From the NCBI GenBank assembly GCA_016806645.1, contig JACSYO010002172.1, positions 1,631,990 through 1,695,989 on the forward strand: a stretch of DNA of 64,000 bases. Direction: 5' to 3'. Positions 49,401-61,900 of the stretch are shown here, one piece after another. How positions within the stretch are numbered: the stretch's first letter is position 1; each line of letters starts with the position of its first letter. Below the pieces are notes generated by a model that made no database searches, was not told the origin of the DNA, and saw only the letters and a list, made by a program, of their open reading frames with translations. This DNA is from Ophiodon elongatus (lineage: Eukaryota > Chordata > Actinopteri > Perciformes > Hexagrammidae). The position numbers and the translations under genes were made by a program.

Positions 49401-52400
49401 AATAAGTTAGTTTAAGAAATCTTGAACTGTTTGAGTTAGCCTGGGATGCTAACTTCTTACTTTGTAAAAGACTGTTCTAAACATCTGAAATTAGTAAAAG
49501 ACATCTCATCTGTTCACCACTTCTTATCAATCTTTTAAATAACATATGCTAATCAAAATAAAATATCACCATCCACCTTGCAGTTTGTACATAATTTTGT
49601 TATGCTCAATTCCCTAAGCATGAAAAGCTTCTGGCTATGATACACATTTGGTCTCATTTTGTCATTAAAGGCTTTAAGTAGTTTCCTGTAGTTGGTTTGG
49701 ATTCCTCATCACACCTCTCTTGAGGGAGAGCTGAGACACTCAATGCATTAACTCCAAAGCTCAAAAGAGGTTTTATTCCTACCAGACAGTGCTGTCTCTG
49801 TCTGGTAGGAATGTCAACATTCTCCAAATCCACATTTTGAGTTGACTTTCAGTACTGTCATTTACATTTTTTATTTCTTCTTTAAAAAAGAGATGCTACA
49901 TGGTACTATGACGACATTTTGGAAAGTACCACATTAAAACTATATGGTCAAATGTAAATAATGTATTGAATATGGAATAACAATAACCTTTTCCACCAAT
50001 CAACTGGGAACAACAGGTTAAAACTACAAACAAAAGAAGATCCACTAGATGCCAGGAGGGTATACAGAACAACAGCTGGAGTTTCCCTGTGTTAACAAGG
50101 TACAGCCGATCGCATGAAGTCCCTGTCGTTCACCGTACAAGGCCATGTAGACATGCAGGCAATTTTAAGTGTAGGGTGTTTGTCAATGAAGCGTTAGATG
50201 TTCATGTATCTCATGGGGAAGGCCAAATGTTGCCAGACATTGATTTCAGGGACGCATGAGGATTTTCCAGGTCTGTTTCTCCGTCATCTCTGACTCAAGC
50301 AGTGGCCATGGGTTCTCAAAAAGTGCAGCTGCAGGCTGCCGGTAAGCTACACAGTGTCATCTTTCAAGTTTATTATTATTATTAACTTTTTTTTATTTGG
50401 ACACGCAAGTCGGCGGGGTGGGGGAAAAAATACACGGAGAATCGCTGATCATGCTTTTTGACCTCAAGCGTAAGATGGAGGGGTTATTTCAATCACTTGA
50501 CTATTTAGAATCCAAATGGTGCCACCCATAACGTATGTATGTGTGTGCGAGTGACACTTACGCCACATATTGTGTGGTGAAGTTGACAGCGTGTGACTCT
50601 GATAAACTCTGGTCCCAATCCCAGCTCAGTGTGTAGTTGGTGTTCAACGTGATCATGGTCAAGTTCTCTGGTGGTTTCAGCTCTGCTCCGACTGAAACAA
50701 ACAAGGGGAGAACACACATGTGGACAGTCTATATTATTACAACTATGTTTTATAACAAAATACAATAAATAATATTTTAACAATTAATAACCGTTATATT
50801 GGCTACAAATAACAATTCCTTATTAATCTGCTGATTATTATTTTACCCAAATGTACTCAATCTATTATCATATGTGACAAAGAAAAGCGTAAGATTCTCA
50901 GTAATTTTTCTTAACAGCTGGTCACTGTAGTTTGTAGCACATGTTGCTCAAACACTAGAAAATAGTGCAAATTTTGGGCTTCGTTGTTCTTGTTGGGCTA
51001 ATGTGGTGCTCCAGTGAGCGTCCCTGAGGAGGACAGAGCTCATGGGAACGTTACCGAGCAGTGAGGCTCATTCAGGAGTTTTGGATTGTTTTTTGGACAA
51101 CAATGGAGCTTTGCGGCACAGAGGAAGATTTATCAGGCTTTGATACACACTAGTTAATAGGATCAATTCATTGCTGGTTTGGGTCTGCATATGGACCGAG
51201 CTGCCAATAATAAAATTGTAGAATATGGCAACAGCAACTATATTTATATACTCATATGCATGTAAACTCAAAGTGACAAATACAAGAATAAAGTGAGTGA
51301 ACTCAATAGCCATAAGAAACAGATAAAGACAGAAAGATTAAATTAACACACACATAAATAAAATATAAATTAGAAAACCAAAAGGAGAACAAAATAGAGG
51401 GGAAGAGTGCTATTTTTGCCTGAGACTTGAAAAAAGAAGAACCATGCTGGAAATCTCAGTTACACAACAGTGTGACCTCAACAAAGAGGAACAAATCAAA
51501 GACAGAATCACAATGAAGAATTGTTTCTCTTCAAGACACCAGTGTTCAGAGTTTCACCGTCTGATCTGAATGCCTTTTGTAAACTCAAGCAATTCAATAA
51601 CAAAGGGGGAAAAAACTGTAAAAATGAAAAAAAAAGATGAAAGATGTTTCAGTCCCCTGCATGATTGAGCCAGCGCTAACCCTGAATGACACAAACAGGA
51701 AATATTTGAGGGAGGAATAAAGAGTTTCAAGATGAGGGTGGCTCCTCTTAGTGCTGCTTGTACGCAATGTTTTCTTCAACAACTCATTTCCTCTCACTTG
51801 TGCAATTCTTTTGTGTCCATCTTACACCAATGCCTCAGCCACAGTGCAATAGACAATATTTCATTCCACACTAAATCAAACCTGAATGGTTTCATCCTGA
51901 CACATGATTCAGAACCGTCCAACAAGAAGTGAAACCAAAAGGGTAAACACTGTCTGAACTATGAATAAACAGACCAAAACATGTTTGAATGAATGCTGTA
52001 AAGGCAAAATGCCTCCAACAACACAAAGTTAAATTCAACAGTTATCCGGAGTTTCACGACTCATTAATATCAGAACCCAACCAATTCTGAATCTTGCCTA
52101 CTATCCTGGACGTCACGATTTAGAGCTTTTGAGGTAATGATCTTAAAACAATTGAAAAGAAAAGATTTATGAGAGATTACGAAAACAGTTTATTACACTC
52201 AACAAATATCAAATGGTAAATGGACTGTACTTGTATAGCGCTTTCCTAGTCATCTGACCACTCAAAGCTCTTTAACACTACATGACATCATTCACCCATT
52301 CACACCCTGATGGGAGGGGCTTCCATGCAACGGGCCACCTGCCCATCAGGAGTAACTAACAATACAACATAGGCACAGATACGGAGACATTTGGGGTGAT

Positions 52401-55400
52401 TATCTTGCCCAAGGACAAATTGACATGGATTAGGATCGCGCGACTGTGGCTTAGTGGTGAGCAGGGTCGTCCTTCAATCAGATGGTAAAATCAAAGTTTG
52501 CCAATGAAACCTTTACTTGTACAGTTTAACATACAATTCATTACAAATAATTGTATGACTTTAAAATTGAACTTTTCAATTATGATCAAACATAAACCTT
52601 AGGCTATTAAGTGTTCAACCCTATTCAATTTCAATTCAATTTATTTTTGTATAGCCCCAAAATCACAAATTTGCCTCTGAGGGCTTACATTTCATACATG
52701 TGACGAACTAAAAATCCTGCAGTGCTTGTGGTCAATAACCAATACAAAACATTTCAGTGGCCATGATGAATATATGATTCACTTTCTGAACAAAGGTTCT
52801 CCTACTGATGATATTGAAAAACAACAATACACATAATTATCGTTCAAACAAAGCTGAAGAGGTGCACAAAGATGTAAATACCTATGGACTGGAGATGCGT
52901 ATGCTGCAGTATCCATAAGTAGCCACAATGCACAGACAGTAAGCGCTATTTTACACAAAGACATTCTGAGATCAATAAATCTGCCCTCTTACAGTCTTGC
53001 AAACAAAGACTGTCACAAGGGTACAATGGAGTGGGAGATGTCGGGAGACGCTTTGGCCACGTATTCACTCATCATGCAGCAAAAATCAAAATGTTCCCGA
53101 AAATACAGATTAGAAAACTTTATTAATCCCCAGTGGGGAAACTCATTTGCCACCAAGCCCTCATACAGACAACAATAGACACAATCCACAGTGCACAACA
53201 GACAAAAACACATTACAAAGAATAAATAACACCAGAAAATGCCATATGAAACATGATCAAAATCAGAAAGATGCAAAATCTAAAAAACACTTCTAAAAAG
53301 GTGTTCATTAAAAAAATATAACTGCTGCTGGAACGAAATACCTTCTGAGTGGTTCAGTAGAAAACTGAGGCCTCCTGAGTCCCTCACTGAAAGACCTTCT
53401 GAGTGGTTCAGTAGAACACTGAGGCCTACTGAGTCTCTCACTGAAAGACCTTCTGAGTGGTTCAGTAGAACACTGAGGCCTACGCAGTCTATTACTGAAA
53501 GACCTTCTGAGTCAGTCCGGGGTAAGGCCGATCACTGAGCCAGCCTTTCTGATCATCTTATAGATCCTGTTGTTATCTGTGATGCAGCCCCCCCCATCCC
53601 ACCCCTCCCCCAGCAGAGCACAGCATAGAAAAGGACACTAGCTAAGATCCCCTGGTAGAAAACATAGGCCTAGGTACATACTGTAACCAGAATGTGCCTG
53701 AAATTGTTTTTGTTCAAACATAGCATAAAAGAACCACAAAAGCTTGATAATATTCTGTCTGAAGGCATTTGTCTATTCAACATTTTGTATTCGATAAGTC
53801 ATGGGAGAGTCGAAAAAGTAAGAATGGCTCTTTTTAGCCAACTGCCACCCCTGTTCAAAACACACAAACAGATCTGATCAGGACAGGTAGGGCTCAGCCA
53901 GATTTTCAAGCTCCATACTTTTTATAAAAAAAAAAAAAAAAAAAAGGAGAAGAAAGCCTTGGGTGAGTCCCGGCTCGATCACAAGATACTGAAAAGGGGA
54001 AATGGAATAGCTTCCAAACTTTTAAAATAAATTTGCATTTATTGGTCACAGACTTAATTAAATAAACAACATACTCATTTACATAGAACACTTAAGACCC
54101 CAATATTTATTGTCTTATCATGGCTCCCACAGTCTTGCAGCGAGAAGGCAAAATGCTGCCTTATCTGGTTGGAAATGGCAGTAATGTGTTTACTGATAAA
54201 AAAAATGACCAAACTCACAAGCTAGGCAGAAACGAATACGAGTTGACCACAGTGGCTGTTGAAGGTCAGATGATTGCTGGTTAGCTAGTAGAGCAGTGAG
54301 TTATGATTGAGTCAATTTTATGCAATTAGACTGTTTTTGACTCTATTTGCACATGTCACCCTGTATCCATCCCACAATAAGTAAAAGTACATAAGTATTG
54401 GAAGCATAAATTATATTTTAAGTAGCAAAAGTAAGTAAGTAATACATTTATGGTAGGTTTATATCACTGGATCATAAATGATGATGCATAGAAGTGTTTA
54501 TCACTTTATGTTGCAACTGGTAAAGGTAGAGCTCATTTAATCTACTTTATAAACTTAATAATTAGGTTATATAATACTTAGTAATAATAGTTATTTTTGA
54601 TTTACATTTTGTATTAAGAATCTGAATCTGCAAAGTAGCCGAACTAGAAACTAATATTGTCAAATAAATGTAGTGAAGGTAAAAATATTATCCTCTGAGA
54701 TGTAGTGGACTAGAAGGACACAGTTACATAAAATGGAAATACTCATGTAAAGTATAAGTACCTCAAAATTGTACTTAAACGTACTTCTTTAACTTCCACC
54801 TCTGCTAAAACAAGAGCACAATTGTTTACAAGAGCCCAATGTTCTTCAAAGATCTAGCCTCTTAATTTTACTCTCAAAGTGCATCATATTGATGCATTTA
54901 ACTTTAAAATGTACATGATTTTCTTCCGGGGTAGCATGAGGAGGTCCACCCACCATAGTCTTACAAATCTTGTAGGAAACATGGAATTACCGTGTTTAAG
55001 ATTGTTTGTATGTTTTTCTCTAAAAAAGGATGTTTTCCTTATATTAGGAGTTTTGAGCATATATATTTTTTTAATCAGGAGAATACTGTTAATCTCAATT
55101 ATTTTAGCCAGGCTACACAAGGTAGCCACACCCTCAAGCAAACCCTGCGTTATGGTCTATTTTACTCTAAATGTGAACATAATTTACAAAATGAACAAAA
55201 GACTTGACTAGCAATTGAGACCAATTGATGCAATGGATGGATGGTAAATAGACTGAAGGCCAATCATCTGCTTGAAGGATGACCCACTCTACCTCTGAGC
55301 CACAGCCACCCTCAGCAGAGAGAATGCACATTGGCTTTACTTTTCAGAACAAGAGACCGCCTGTTTCTGTGGTGAACTGACAACCCGAAGTGACAAATAA

Positions 55401-56455
55401 TTGGTATCAAATTGTCAGAGTGATAACATTTTGTTTCCACACTCAATGTGCAAATGAACATGTGAATGATTCCTGTACAGCTTAGTAATCAATGTCCTAT
55501 CATGCTGTATTGTGGGTATCACAGAAGCTCGGTACCTACCAAGACAAACTGACCAATGGAGATAAACCGTTTAGATGCTTACATTTTAATGGTGCTCATT
55601 AAATCAATTTCAATGCAACTTTTACATTTAGTTCTACAATCACGCTACGATTTTTATGATCACCTATAGTGCCAATTACTTTTATCAAAATGTTTAGAAA
55701 TTTCAACTGCATATTCATCTTGGACATATATGGTTAATTATTATTATTTAGACTGTACTGTTTAGTGAACATGCTTTTCTTGCTCATATTGTCTAAACTA
55801 TTAAATATTAAATCTTTGCCTATGTATAAACCTGATACACTGAGTATTTCATTTATTCTACTACTTTCTGTTTCTCTAAGCATATCAGATGATAAAGAAC
55901 GTCACCCCTGCACCGCCATGTTTTTAGCATGTCAAGTTTGTTGTTAGTGGCCATTGTAGTTGGGTCTAGCTTAAATGTCAGCAAACATAACCATTTTTTG
56001 AGTATTAACGTGTAGCAGTTGCACATATATTTATGTCGAAATCAAGCACATATATTTATGTTGCACATATATTTATGTGCTAGCTTGAATTCGACAAATA
56101 ACAACAGGCTAATACGCCACCAACTAACGTTAACTGTATCAAGGGGGCGTCCCTTGTTAATGTAGCTAACAGTTAAATATACTGTACATAGCTAACGTTA
56201 AGCGTTACCTAGGTTAGCTAGGTGTAACTAGTTACGGTTCATCCGTTCTCAAGAGAAATTCACATCAAGCATTAGCTTACGCTATCACGACCACAGTCAA
56301 TGGACAAAAAAGCCAACGTTAACGTAACATGCTCGTGTTACATTAACGTTACTCACAGAATAACGTTACAAACTAACGAACGTTAGCATTAACAACTTAC
56401 CAGCGTTGGTTTGGAGGTACCAAACGAGAAGGCAGAAGTAGAAAGCAGCGGACAT
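40416..56455 (-). CDS. crfb5: Cytokine receptor family B5 (IFNAR1-like type I interferon receptor chain), complete coding region in 8 exons
   Basis: Exons in order of transcription: 56401-56455 (signal peptide), 50562-50691, 49133-49314, 47456-47619, 45059-45212, 41232-41386, 40775-40947, 40416-40644 (stop TGA). Phases close to 1242 nt, 413 aa. Two fibronectin III domains follow the signal peptide: D1 from PPENLTM through LRVQANVNGHVSDW, and D2 from GPPTKVSLSP through WYCVSVQSC. A transmembrane helix is at about residues 235-259, followed by TLKATFFPSVQLP, which resembles the juxtamembrane region of mammalian IFNAR1. The cytoplasmic part carries PDSDLELL, a proline-rich stretch and GDSGVYS near the end. 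Two extracellular domains fit the fish CRFB5 layout (mammalian IFNAR1 has four). It is expected to pair with a CRFB1/CRFB2-type chain for type I interferon. The exon 7 donor is GTCGGT, a weak form. The assignment over other CRFBs rests on tail motifs and position. Confidence 0.88.
41387..43269. other. crfb5 intron DNA without a recognised gene
   Basis: A 13-bp inverted repeat (GGCCCAGTCCTGC, 42328-42340 and 42359-42371) sits in a GC-rich patch (about 42160-42440). The rest is plain AT-rich sequence. Confidence 0.45.
43270..44008. mobile_element. MITE-like element related to PIF/Harbinger derivatives, left end eroded
   Basis: The right end, read in reverse complement, begins GGGCCCTGTTTCAGAAAGC. 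The two flanks share inverted segments such as AACCCTGAGATG and GTTACCATGG at matching depths. No transposase frame is present. It lies in crfb5 intron 6 (between the exons at 41232-41386 and 45059-45212). Confidence 0.5.
46360..46480 (-). repeat. tRNA-related SINE head fragment
   Basis: Plus-strand CAGGGATCGAGCC and TTAAAGGACGACCTGC are the reverse complement of B-box and anticodon-arm-like sequence. No body or tail of the main SINE is seen. Confidence 0.4.
47240..47325 (+). repeat. LINE-like tail with ATT repeats
   Basis: TGAAAAGTGCTTTACAAATA followed by AAATGCATTATTATTATAA resembles the 3' end of another L2/CR1-type family. Confidence 0.4.
48629..48934 (-). repeat. tRNA-derived SINE, nearly full length
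   Basis: Read on the minus strand: head with GGTTCGATCCCCGGCTCC, then GTCCTTGGGCAAGACAC and the standard tail. It lies in crfb5 intron 3. Confidence 0.75.
49775..49812. repeat. 15-bp perfect inverted repeat
   Basis: Arms ATTCCTACCAGACAG (49775-49789) and its complement (49798-49812) are separated by 8 nt in crfb5 intron 2. Confidence 0.9.
52212..52484. repeat. Fold-back SINE pair: minus copy joined to a plus head fragment
   Basis: 52212-52437 is a minus-strand SINE lacking its very head. It is followed at 52438-52484 by a plus-strand head (CGACTGTGGCTTAGTGGTG). This is the mirror image of the 19983-20212 arrangement. Confidence 0.65.
52622..52692 (-). repeat. L2 tail fragment
   Basis: TTCAATTCAATTTATTTTTG followed by TATAGCCCC and AAATTTGCCTCTGAGGGC is the terminal 70 bp of the L2 3' UTR. 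Confidence 0.65.
53335..53515. repeat. 60-bp tandem repeat, about 3 units
   Basis: The phrase GACCTTCTGAGTGGTTCAGT ... ACACTGAGGCCT ... CTGAAA recurs every ~60 bp. It lies in a retroelement-like 3' region (53110-53630, with TTTATTAATCCCCAGTGGGG nearby) in crfb5 intron 1. Confidence 0.75.
55230..55312 (-). repeat. Internally deleted SINE
   Basis: Tail (GGTAAATAGACTG) and tRNA-like head (GGATGACCCACTCTACC on the plus strand) are fused without the body. Confidence 0.45.
56110..56400 (-). promoter_or_regulatory. AACGTT-rich start of crfb5 intron 1
   Basis: In about 290 bp directly after the first crfb5 exon there are six AACGTT cores, often extended to TAACGTTA, plus related CGTTAC and CGTAAC words. 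CpG is therefore locally frequent although the segment is AT-rich. This may be part of an unmethylated promoter-proximal region. Confidence 0.35.
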
Positions 56456-56528
56456 GGTTAACCTATGTTCCTCGAGGTCCTGACAGTTTTTCACATGCAC
56501 TCATTACTCAGTCTCCACCACTGAAGTA

Positions 56529-56540
56529 GAAATCGGAAAC
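56529..56540 (+). promoter_or_regulatory. ISRE-like motif upstream of crfb5
   Basis: The sequence GAAATCGGAAAC lies about 75 nt upstream of the crfb5 start codon. It resembles an interferon-stimulated response element (two GAAA cores) but has three instead of two bases between the cores. This is a weak match. Confidence 0.2.
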
Positions 56541-56764
56541 AGTGATCCGGTTGGACTTTCAAAGTAAAAGCTTTTTTCTTCTTCTCTGAGGTTTTACGGC
56601 AGTTGGTGTCCTTAACGTTGCATTACACTACTGCCACCTTCTGGATTGAGTATTTTTCTTCTGTTCTCTAATTTAGAGTGTCCATCAGACGGATGCACCC
56701 AAAGTGATCCAATTCACGACATAGACAGAGTAATAAAGAGGGTAACATACACAGAATACCATTA

Positions 56765-56831
<67 letters not shown>

Positions 56832-58939
56832 GCTTAGACTATGATCTATGTACCAGTCACATTTTCATTACATTGAGGGTAACAGAATGCTGCCATAGGG
56901 CAAATTCTGAATGGCTCTTTAAAAGCCTTTATAACTAACTTCATATTGATCTAATTTGCCAATAAATAGTTCAACCATAAAGAGTACAAAAATAGCTTTT
57001 AAATTATACATTACCAAATGAATTACAACAATAAGATTTGTTATCAGAATAAACGTACCTGTTTTGCAGTTGGTTTCTGATAGAACTTTGCATTGTTTCT
57101 GTTATTGGGGTACTTTGTAAATAGCTTTCTAAGCAGCAGAAACACAAAATCATATAAAATCTCAAATCCTGAGAAATTAATTCTCTACCAGATTTATTCA
57201 TTATTTTATATGTTCCCACTCTTACCCAATTGTCAATATGAACATGTTACAGCTCATGAGGCCCCTATTCTGTAGCGATGGGTAATAATCCAGGTGAGAG
57301 GTGAAAATTATGTTCACTTTTTCATAAAAGCTTGGTACTTAATATTCATTTAATTTGGTGCCCTGAACATTTTCTGAAATGGAGCCATCAGAAAAACGTT
57401 TTGTGGTAGCCATGATGGCCATTTTACTTTCCACAATAACTAAATTATGTATTTAGCATCATATCTCCTGAACCAAGCATGATGACATAGAAAAGATAAT
57501 GTATATCCTTATGTTTTGGTGGTCAATGATTACAATGATACCACAAACAACATCATAAACTGTCCAGGTGAATAGTTATGAGTGAATTCAGTGATGTTGA
57601 GAGGGTGTTAGAAAAATTGTTACTCGACATCGTGTGTAAAATCATTAATCAGGATTTTATTCTCGCAAAAAGGAGGCAGCATTGAAGTCATAACATGTCA
57701 TGCTTCCAAGGCCGCTCGCTGAACAATAATGAAAGCGCTGTTTAAATACCTAAAATGACACACATGAAATGGGCGTGTTCTATCATATGATTTGCATATC
57801 TTCAGTCGTCTATCTTCCGCATTTGGTTCGTCTTCTGTATGCCTACGCACAGGCTGATTTACGGACATCTTGGACATCATGTCTTCAGCCAAAGCAAGGA
57901 CAAGATGTTTTTTCTGTTAACACTCAACAGTATGTCGCAAGGATATAGACATCTTGGCGCCCTATCAAAGCTGCACAGGGTTCACACAAGGTCATGCCTT
58001 ACAAACATATAGAGAAAGTGCATTATAAAGATTTTTCCATCAGAGGGACAGTCTCTGAGAACCTAGGCTAGACTTTATAATATCATGTTGTATGTTATGT
58101 AGAGTTATAAAAGCTTGATCCTTTTGTTCATTGACCCTGACAATATAGTGACTGGTTTATTAATTAAAATACAAATGTTTGTTTGATTGTTTGTTGTTGG
58201 CATTTTTAATGCTTCCGGCAGCATTTCTTGCAGTCACAGCTTTGGAGTTCAAAGATGGACTTTCCTGTGGAAGAGTTGATCACAATTGTCTTCAATAGCT
58301 TGTGTCTATCCAACCCCAGTCTGTTGAAGATGGCATATTTGGTGCCACCTCAAGTGCTTGTACCCAATCGTGTCCTCCTTGGTACACTGCTCTTTTGAGC
58401 TTCTGAGCCAGTGCATCCTTATTCGGGGGGATTTGCTCCATTCCTCTTCTTTTCTTTTTGAACAACTCAAGACAAGTTTGATAGGGCTAGAGAGAATTTT
58501 GAAGTGCTCTAGAATGGAAATGACGCACTCTATCGACAAGGATCATTACTGACTGGATGAACTCTATAACGAGGACCTTCTATGAAAAGGACCTTCACAA
58601 GGACAATAACATGTGTATTCATTGTATTATACTACTATAACGTTTTCCTCTAGTGTAAAATAAGCAGCTTTGCATTTAAAGTATTGCCAGGGCTCAGTTT
58701 TGAATGGACCCAGAGCTCAGAGCTCCGAGCATGAATGGAGGCGTTTATACTCTATTATGCCATTCGTTTCATTATTCTTCGAAACGCCAGAAAGCATACA
58801 AACAAAATGAACTGTGAAGAATCAAAAAGCCAATGAGTGTTTCACTTAGAGACGCCCATAGACCGTAGGTTTAACACAAAACGCCATAAACCAACCTCCA
58901 CAATGTTGCGGAGGGATGTAATTATCTGCTATCTCATAT
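56541..58939. other. Region upstream of crfb5 with no recognised gene
   Basis: AT-rich DNA with one AT microsatellite. The open frames near 57698-57892 and 58306-58552 match no family I know and lack splice or promoter support. Confidence 0.5.
56768..56827. repeat. (AT)30 microsatellite
   Basis: A pure AT tract of about 60 bp upstream of crfb5. Confidence 0.97.
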
Positions 58940-61900
58940 TCAATTCAATTCGATTCAATTTATTTTTGTATAGCCCAAAATCACAAATTTGCCTCAGTAC
59001 ACAATCTGCACACAATGACATTCTCTGTCCTAGAACATCTCATCGACTCAGGAAAACTCCCCCAAAAAAAACCCTTTCAACAGGGAGAAAAATGGAAGAA
59101 ACCTTCAGGAGAGCAGCAGAGGAGGATCCCTCTCCCAGGATGGACAGAGTACGAAAATAGATGTCATGTGTACAGAATGAACAGCATAACAGAGTTACAA
59201 CACGTTCAATTCACATGACAGAGATGATTCATGTAATAGTAGCAGTAGGTGACGGGGAGGACCACAGCAGGACGTAGGACCAGGGTCCAGATTTAACCAC
59301 GATCCACAGAAACCTGCGAGGCGAGAAGGCACAAAGACTTCGGGGATGGAGCAGAGTTAGTAATGTGCATTTATGGTGCATGAATTCATACAGAAGGTAA
59401 AATAGAGAAGAATGTGCGTCAGCAGGGCCACGGAAGGAACTAGGAGGCAGGACCAGGGTCCAGATGCAACCACGATTCGTGGAAACCTGCGAGGCGAGAA
59501 AGCAAAAGGACTCAGAGGGAACAAGTAGAGTTAGTAATGTGCATTGATAGAACATTAATTCATACAGAAGGAGAGAGAGAAAAGGATAGAGGAGCTCAGT
59601 GTATCTTAAGTTGTCCCCCAGCAGTCTAGGCCTATAGCAGCATATCAAGGGGCTGGAAAGAATGGACCAGGGCAAACCTGAGCCAGCCCTAACTATAAGC
59701 GCTATCAAAGAGGAAAGTCTTAAGTCTACTCTTAAATGTGGTCACTGTGTCTGCCCCCCGTACTGAAAGTGGAAGCTGGTTCCATAGAAGAGGAGCTTGA
59801 TAACTGAAGGTTCTGGCTCCCATCCTACTTTTTAAGACTCTAGGAACCACAAGCAGCCCCGCATTCAGTGAGCGCAGCTCTCTAGTGGGGAAATATGGTA
59901 CTATGAGATCCTTAAGATATGATGGTGCCTCACCATAAGGCTTTGTAGGTGAGGAGAAGGATTTTAAATTCGACTCTGGATTTTACAGGGAGCCAGTGAA
60001 GAGAAGCTAATACAGGAGTAATATGATCTCTTTTCTTAGTTTTTGTTAGTACACGAGCTGCAGCATTCTGGATCAACTGGAGAGATTTAAGAGACTTATT
60101 AGAGCAGCCTGATAATAAGGAATTACAGTAGTCCAGTCTAGAAGTAACAAATGCGTGAACTAATTTTTCTGCATCGCTTTGAGACAGGATGTGTCTAATT
60201 TTTTAAATGTTACGTAGGTGAAAAAAGGCAGTCCTTGAGATTTGTTTTACGTGAGAGTTAAAGGACAAGTCCTGATCAAAGACAACTCCGAGATTCTTTA
60301 CGGTGGTGCTGGATGCCAGGGCAATGCCATCAAGAGAAACTATATCATTAGATAGTTGATTCCGGAGGTGTTCTGGGCCTAGTAAAATAACTTCAGTTTT
60401 GTCTGAGTTTAACATCAGGAAGTTGCAGGTCATCCATGTTTTTATATCTTTGAGACATGCTTGAAGTTTAGCAAGCTAGTTGGTTTCGTCTGGCTTGATC
60501 GATAGATATAATTGAGTATCATCAGCATAACAATGAAAGTCTATGGAGTGTTTTCTGATAATATTGCTCAAAGGAAGCATATATAAGGTGAATAAGATTG
60601 GTCCAAGCACAGAACCTTGTGGAACTCCGTGACTGACGTTGGTGGTCATCGAGGATTCATCGTTTACATATACAAATTGAGATCGATCTGATAAATAGGA
60701 TTTAAACCAGCTTAGTGCGGTGCCTTTAATGCCAATCAAATGTTCTAATCTCTGTAATAGGATGTGATGGTCAATGGTGTCGAACGCAGCACTAAGGTCT
60801 AACAAGACAAGGACAGAGACAAGTCCTCCATCTGATGCAACTAGAAGATCACTAGCAATTTTCACCAGTGCTGTCTCTGTGCTGTGGTGTTTTCTAAATC
60901 CTGACTGAAAATCCTGAAATAAACTATTGTTATGTAGAAAGTCACACAACTGATTTGCAACTACTTTCTCAAGGATCTTAGAGAGGAAGGGAAGGTTAGA
61001 GATCGGTCTATAGTTAGCCAACACCTCTGGATCAATTCAATTCAATTCAATTTATTTTTGTATAGCCCAAAATCACAAATTACAAATTTGCCTCAGAGGG
61101 CTTTACAATCTGTACACACTGACATCCTCTGTCCCAGAACCTCTCATCGACTCAGGAAAAACTCCCCCAAAAAACCCTATCAACAGGGAGAAAAATGGAA
61201 GAAACCTTCAGGAGAGCAGCAGAGGAGGATCCCTCTCCCAGGATGGACAGAGTACGAAAATAGATGTCATGTGTACAGAATGAACAGCATAACAGAGTTA
61301 CAACACGTTGAATTCACAAAAAATAGAAAAGAATGTGCGTCAGCAGTTCCACGGAAGGAACCAGGAGGCAGGACCAGGGTCCAGATGCAACCACGATTCG
61401 TGGAAACCTGCGAGGCGAGAAAGCACAAAGACTCCGAGGGAAGAAGTAGAGTTAGTAATGTGCATTTATAGAACATGAATTCATACAGAAGGAGAGAGAG
61501 AAAAGGATAGAGGAGCTCAGTGTATCCTAAGTTGTCCCCCAGCAGTCTAGGCCTATAGCAGCATATCAAGGGGCTGGAAAGAATGGACCAGGGCAAACCT
61601 GAGCCAGCCCTAACTATAAGCGCTATCAAAGAGGAAAGTCTTAAGTCTACTCTTAAATGTGGTCACTGTGTCTGCCCCCCGGACTGAAAGTGGAAGGATC
61701 AAGAGTGGGCTTCTTGAGAAGAGGCTTAATCACAGCTACTTTAAAAGACTGTGGTACATGGCCTGTTAGTAGAGACAAATTGACAATATCCAGCAAACAG
61801 GTGCCAATCAAAAGGTAAAACTTCTTTAAGCAGCCTCGTCGGGACGGGGTCCAAGAGACAGGTAGAAGATTTAGAAGAGGAAATTGTTGAAGACAATTTT

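Larger units (their letters stand above)
50692..56109. other. crfb5 intron 1, bulk
   Basis: Beyond the SINE pair, the L2 tail, the 60-bp tandem repeat and an ACTTGAGTA-type repeat on the minus strand (about 54370-54800), no gene was recognised. Confidence 0.5.

Noticed and set aside
57698..58552. Possible host exons upstream of crfb5
   Set aside because: Open frames are short, with no acceptor/donor pairs in phase and no recognised protein family.
59229..59708. Long minus-strand frame starting MIALIVRAGSG, also present at 61267-61629 and, on the plus strand, at 3607-3912
   Set aside because: It lies in the 3' UTR of the L2 LINE, after the stop of the reverse-transcriptase frame. It repeats with every copy, so it is not an independent gene.
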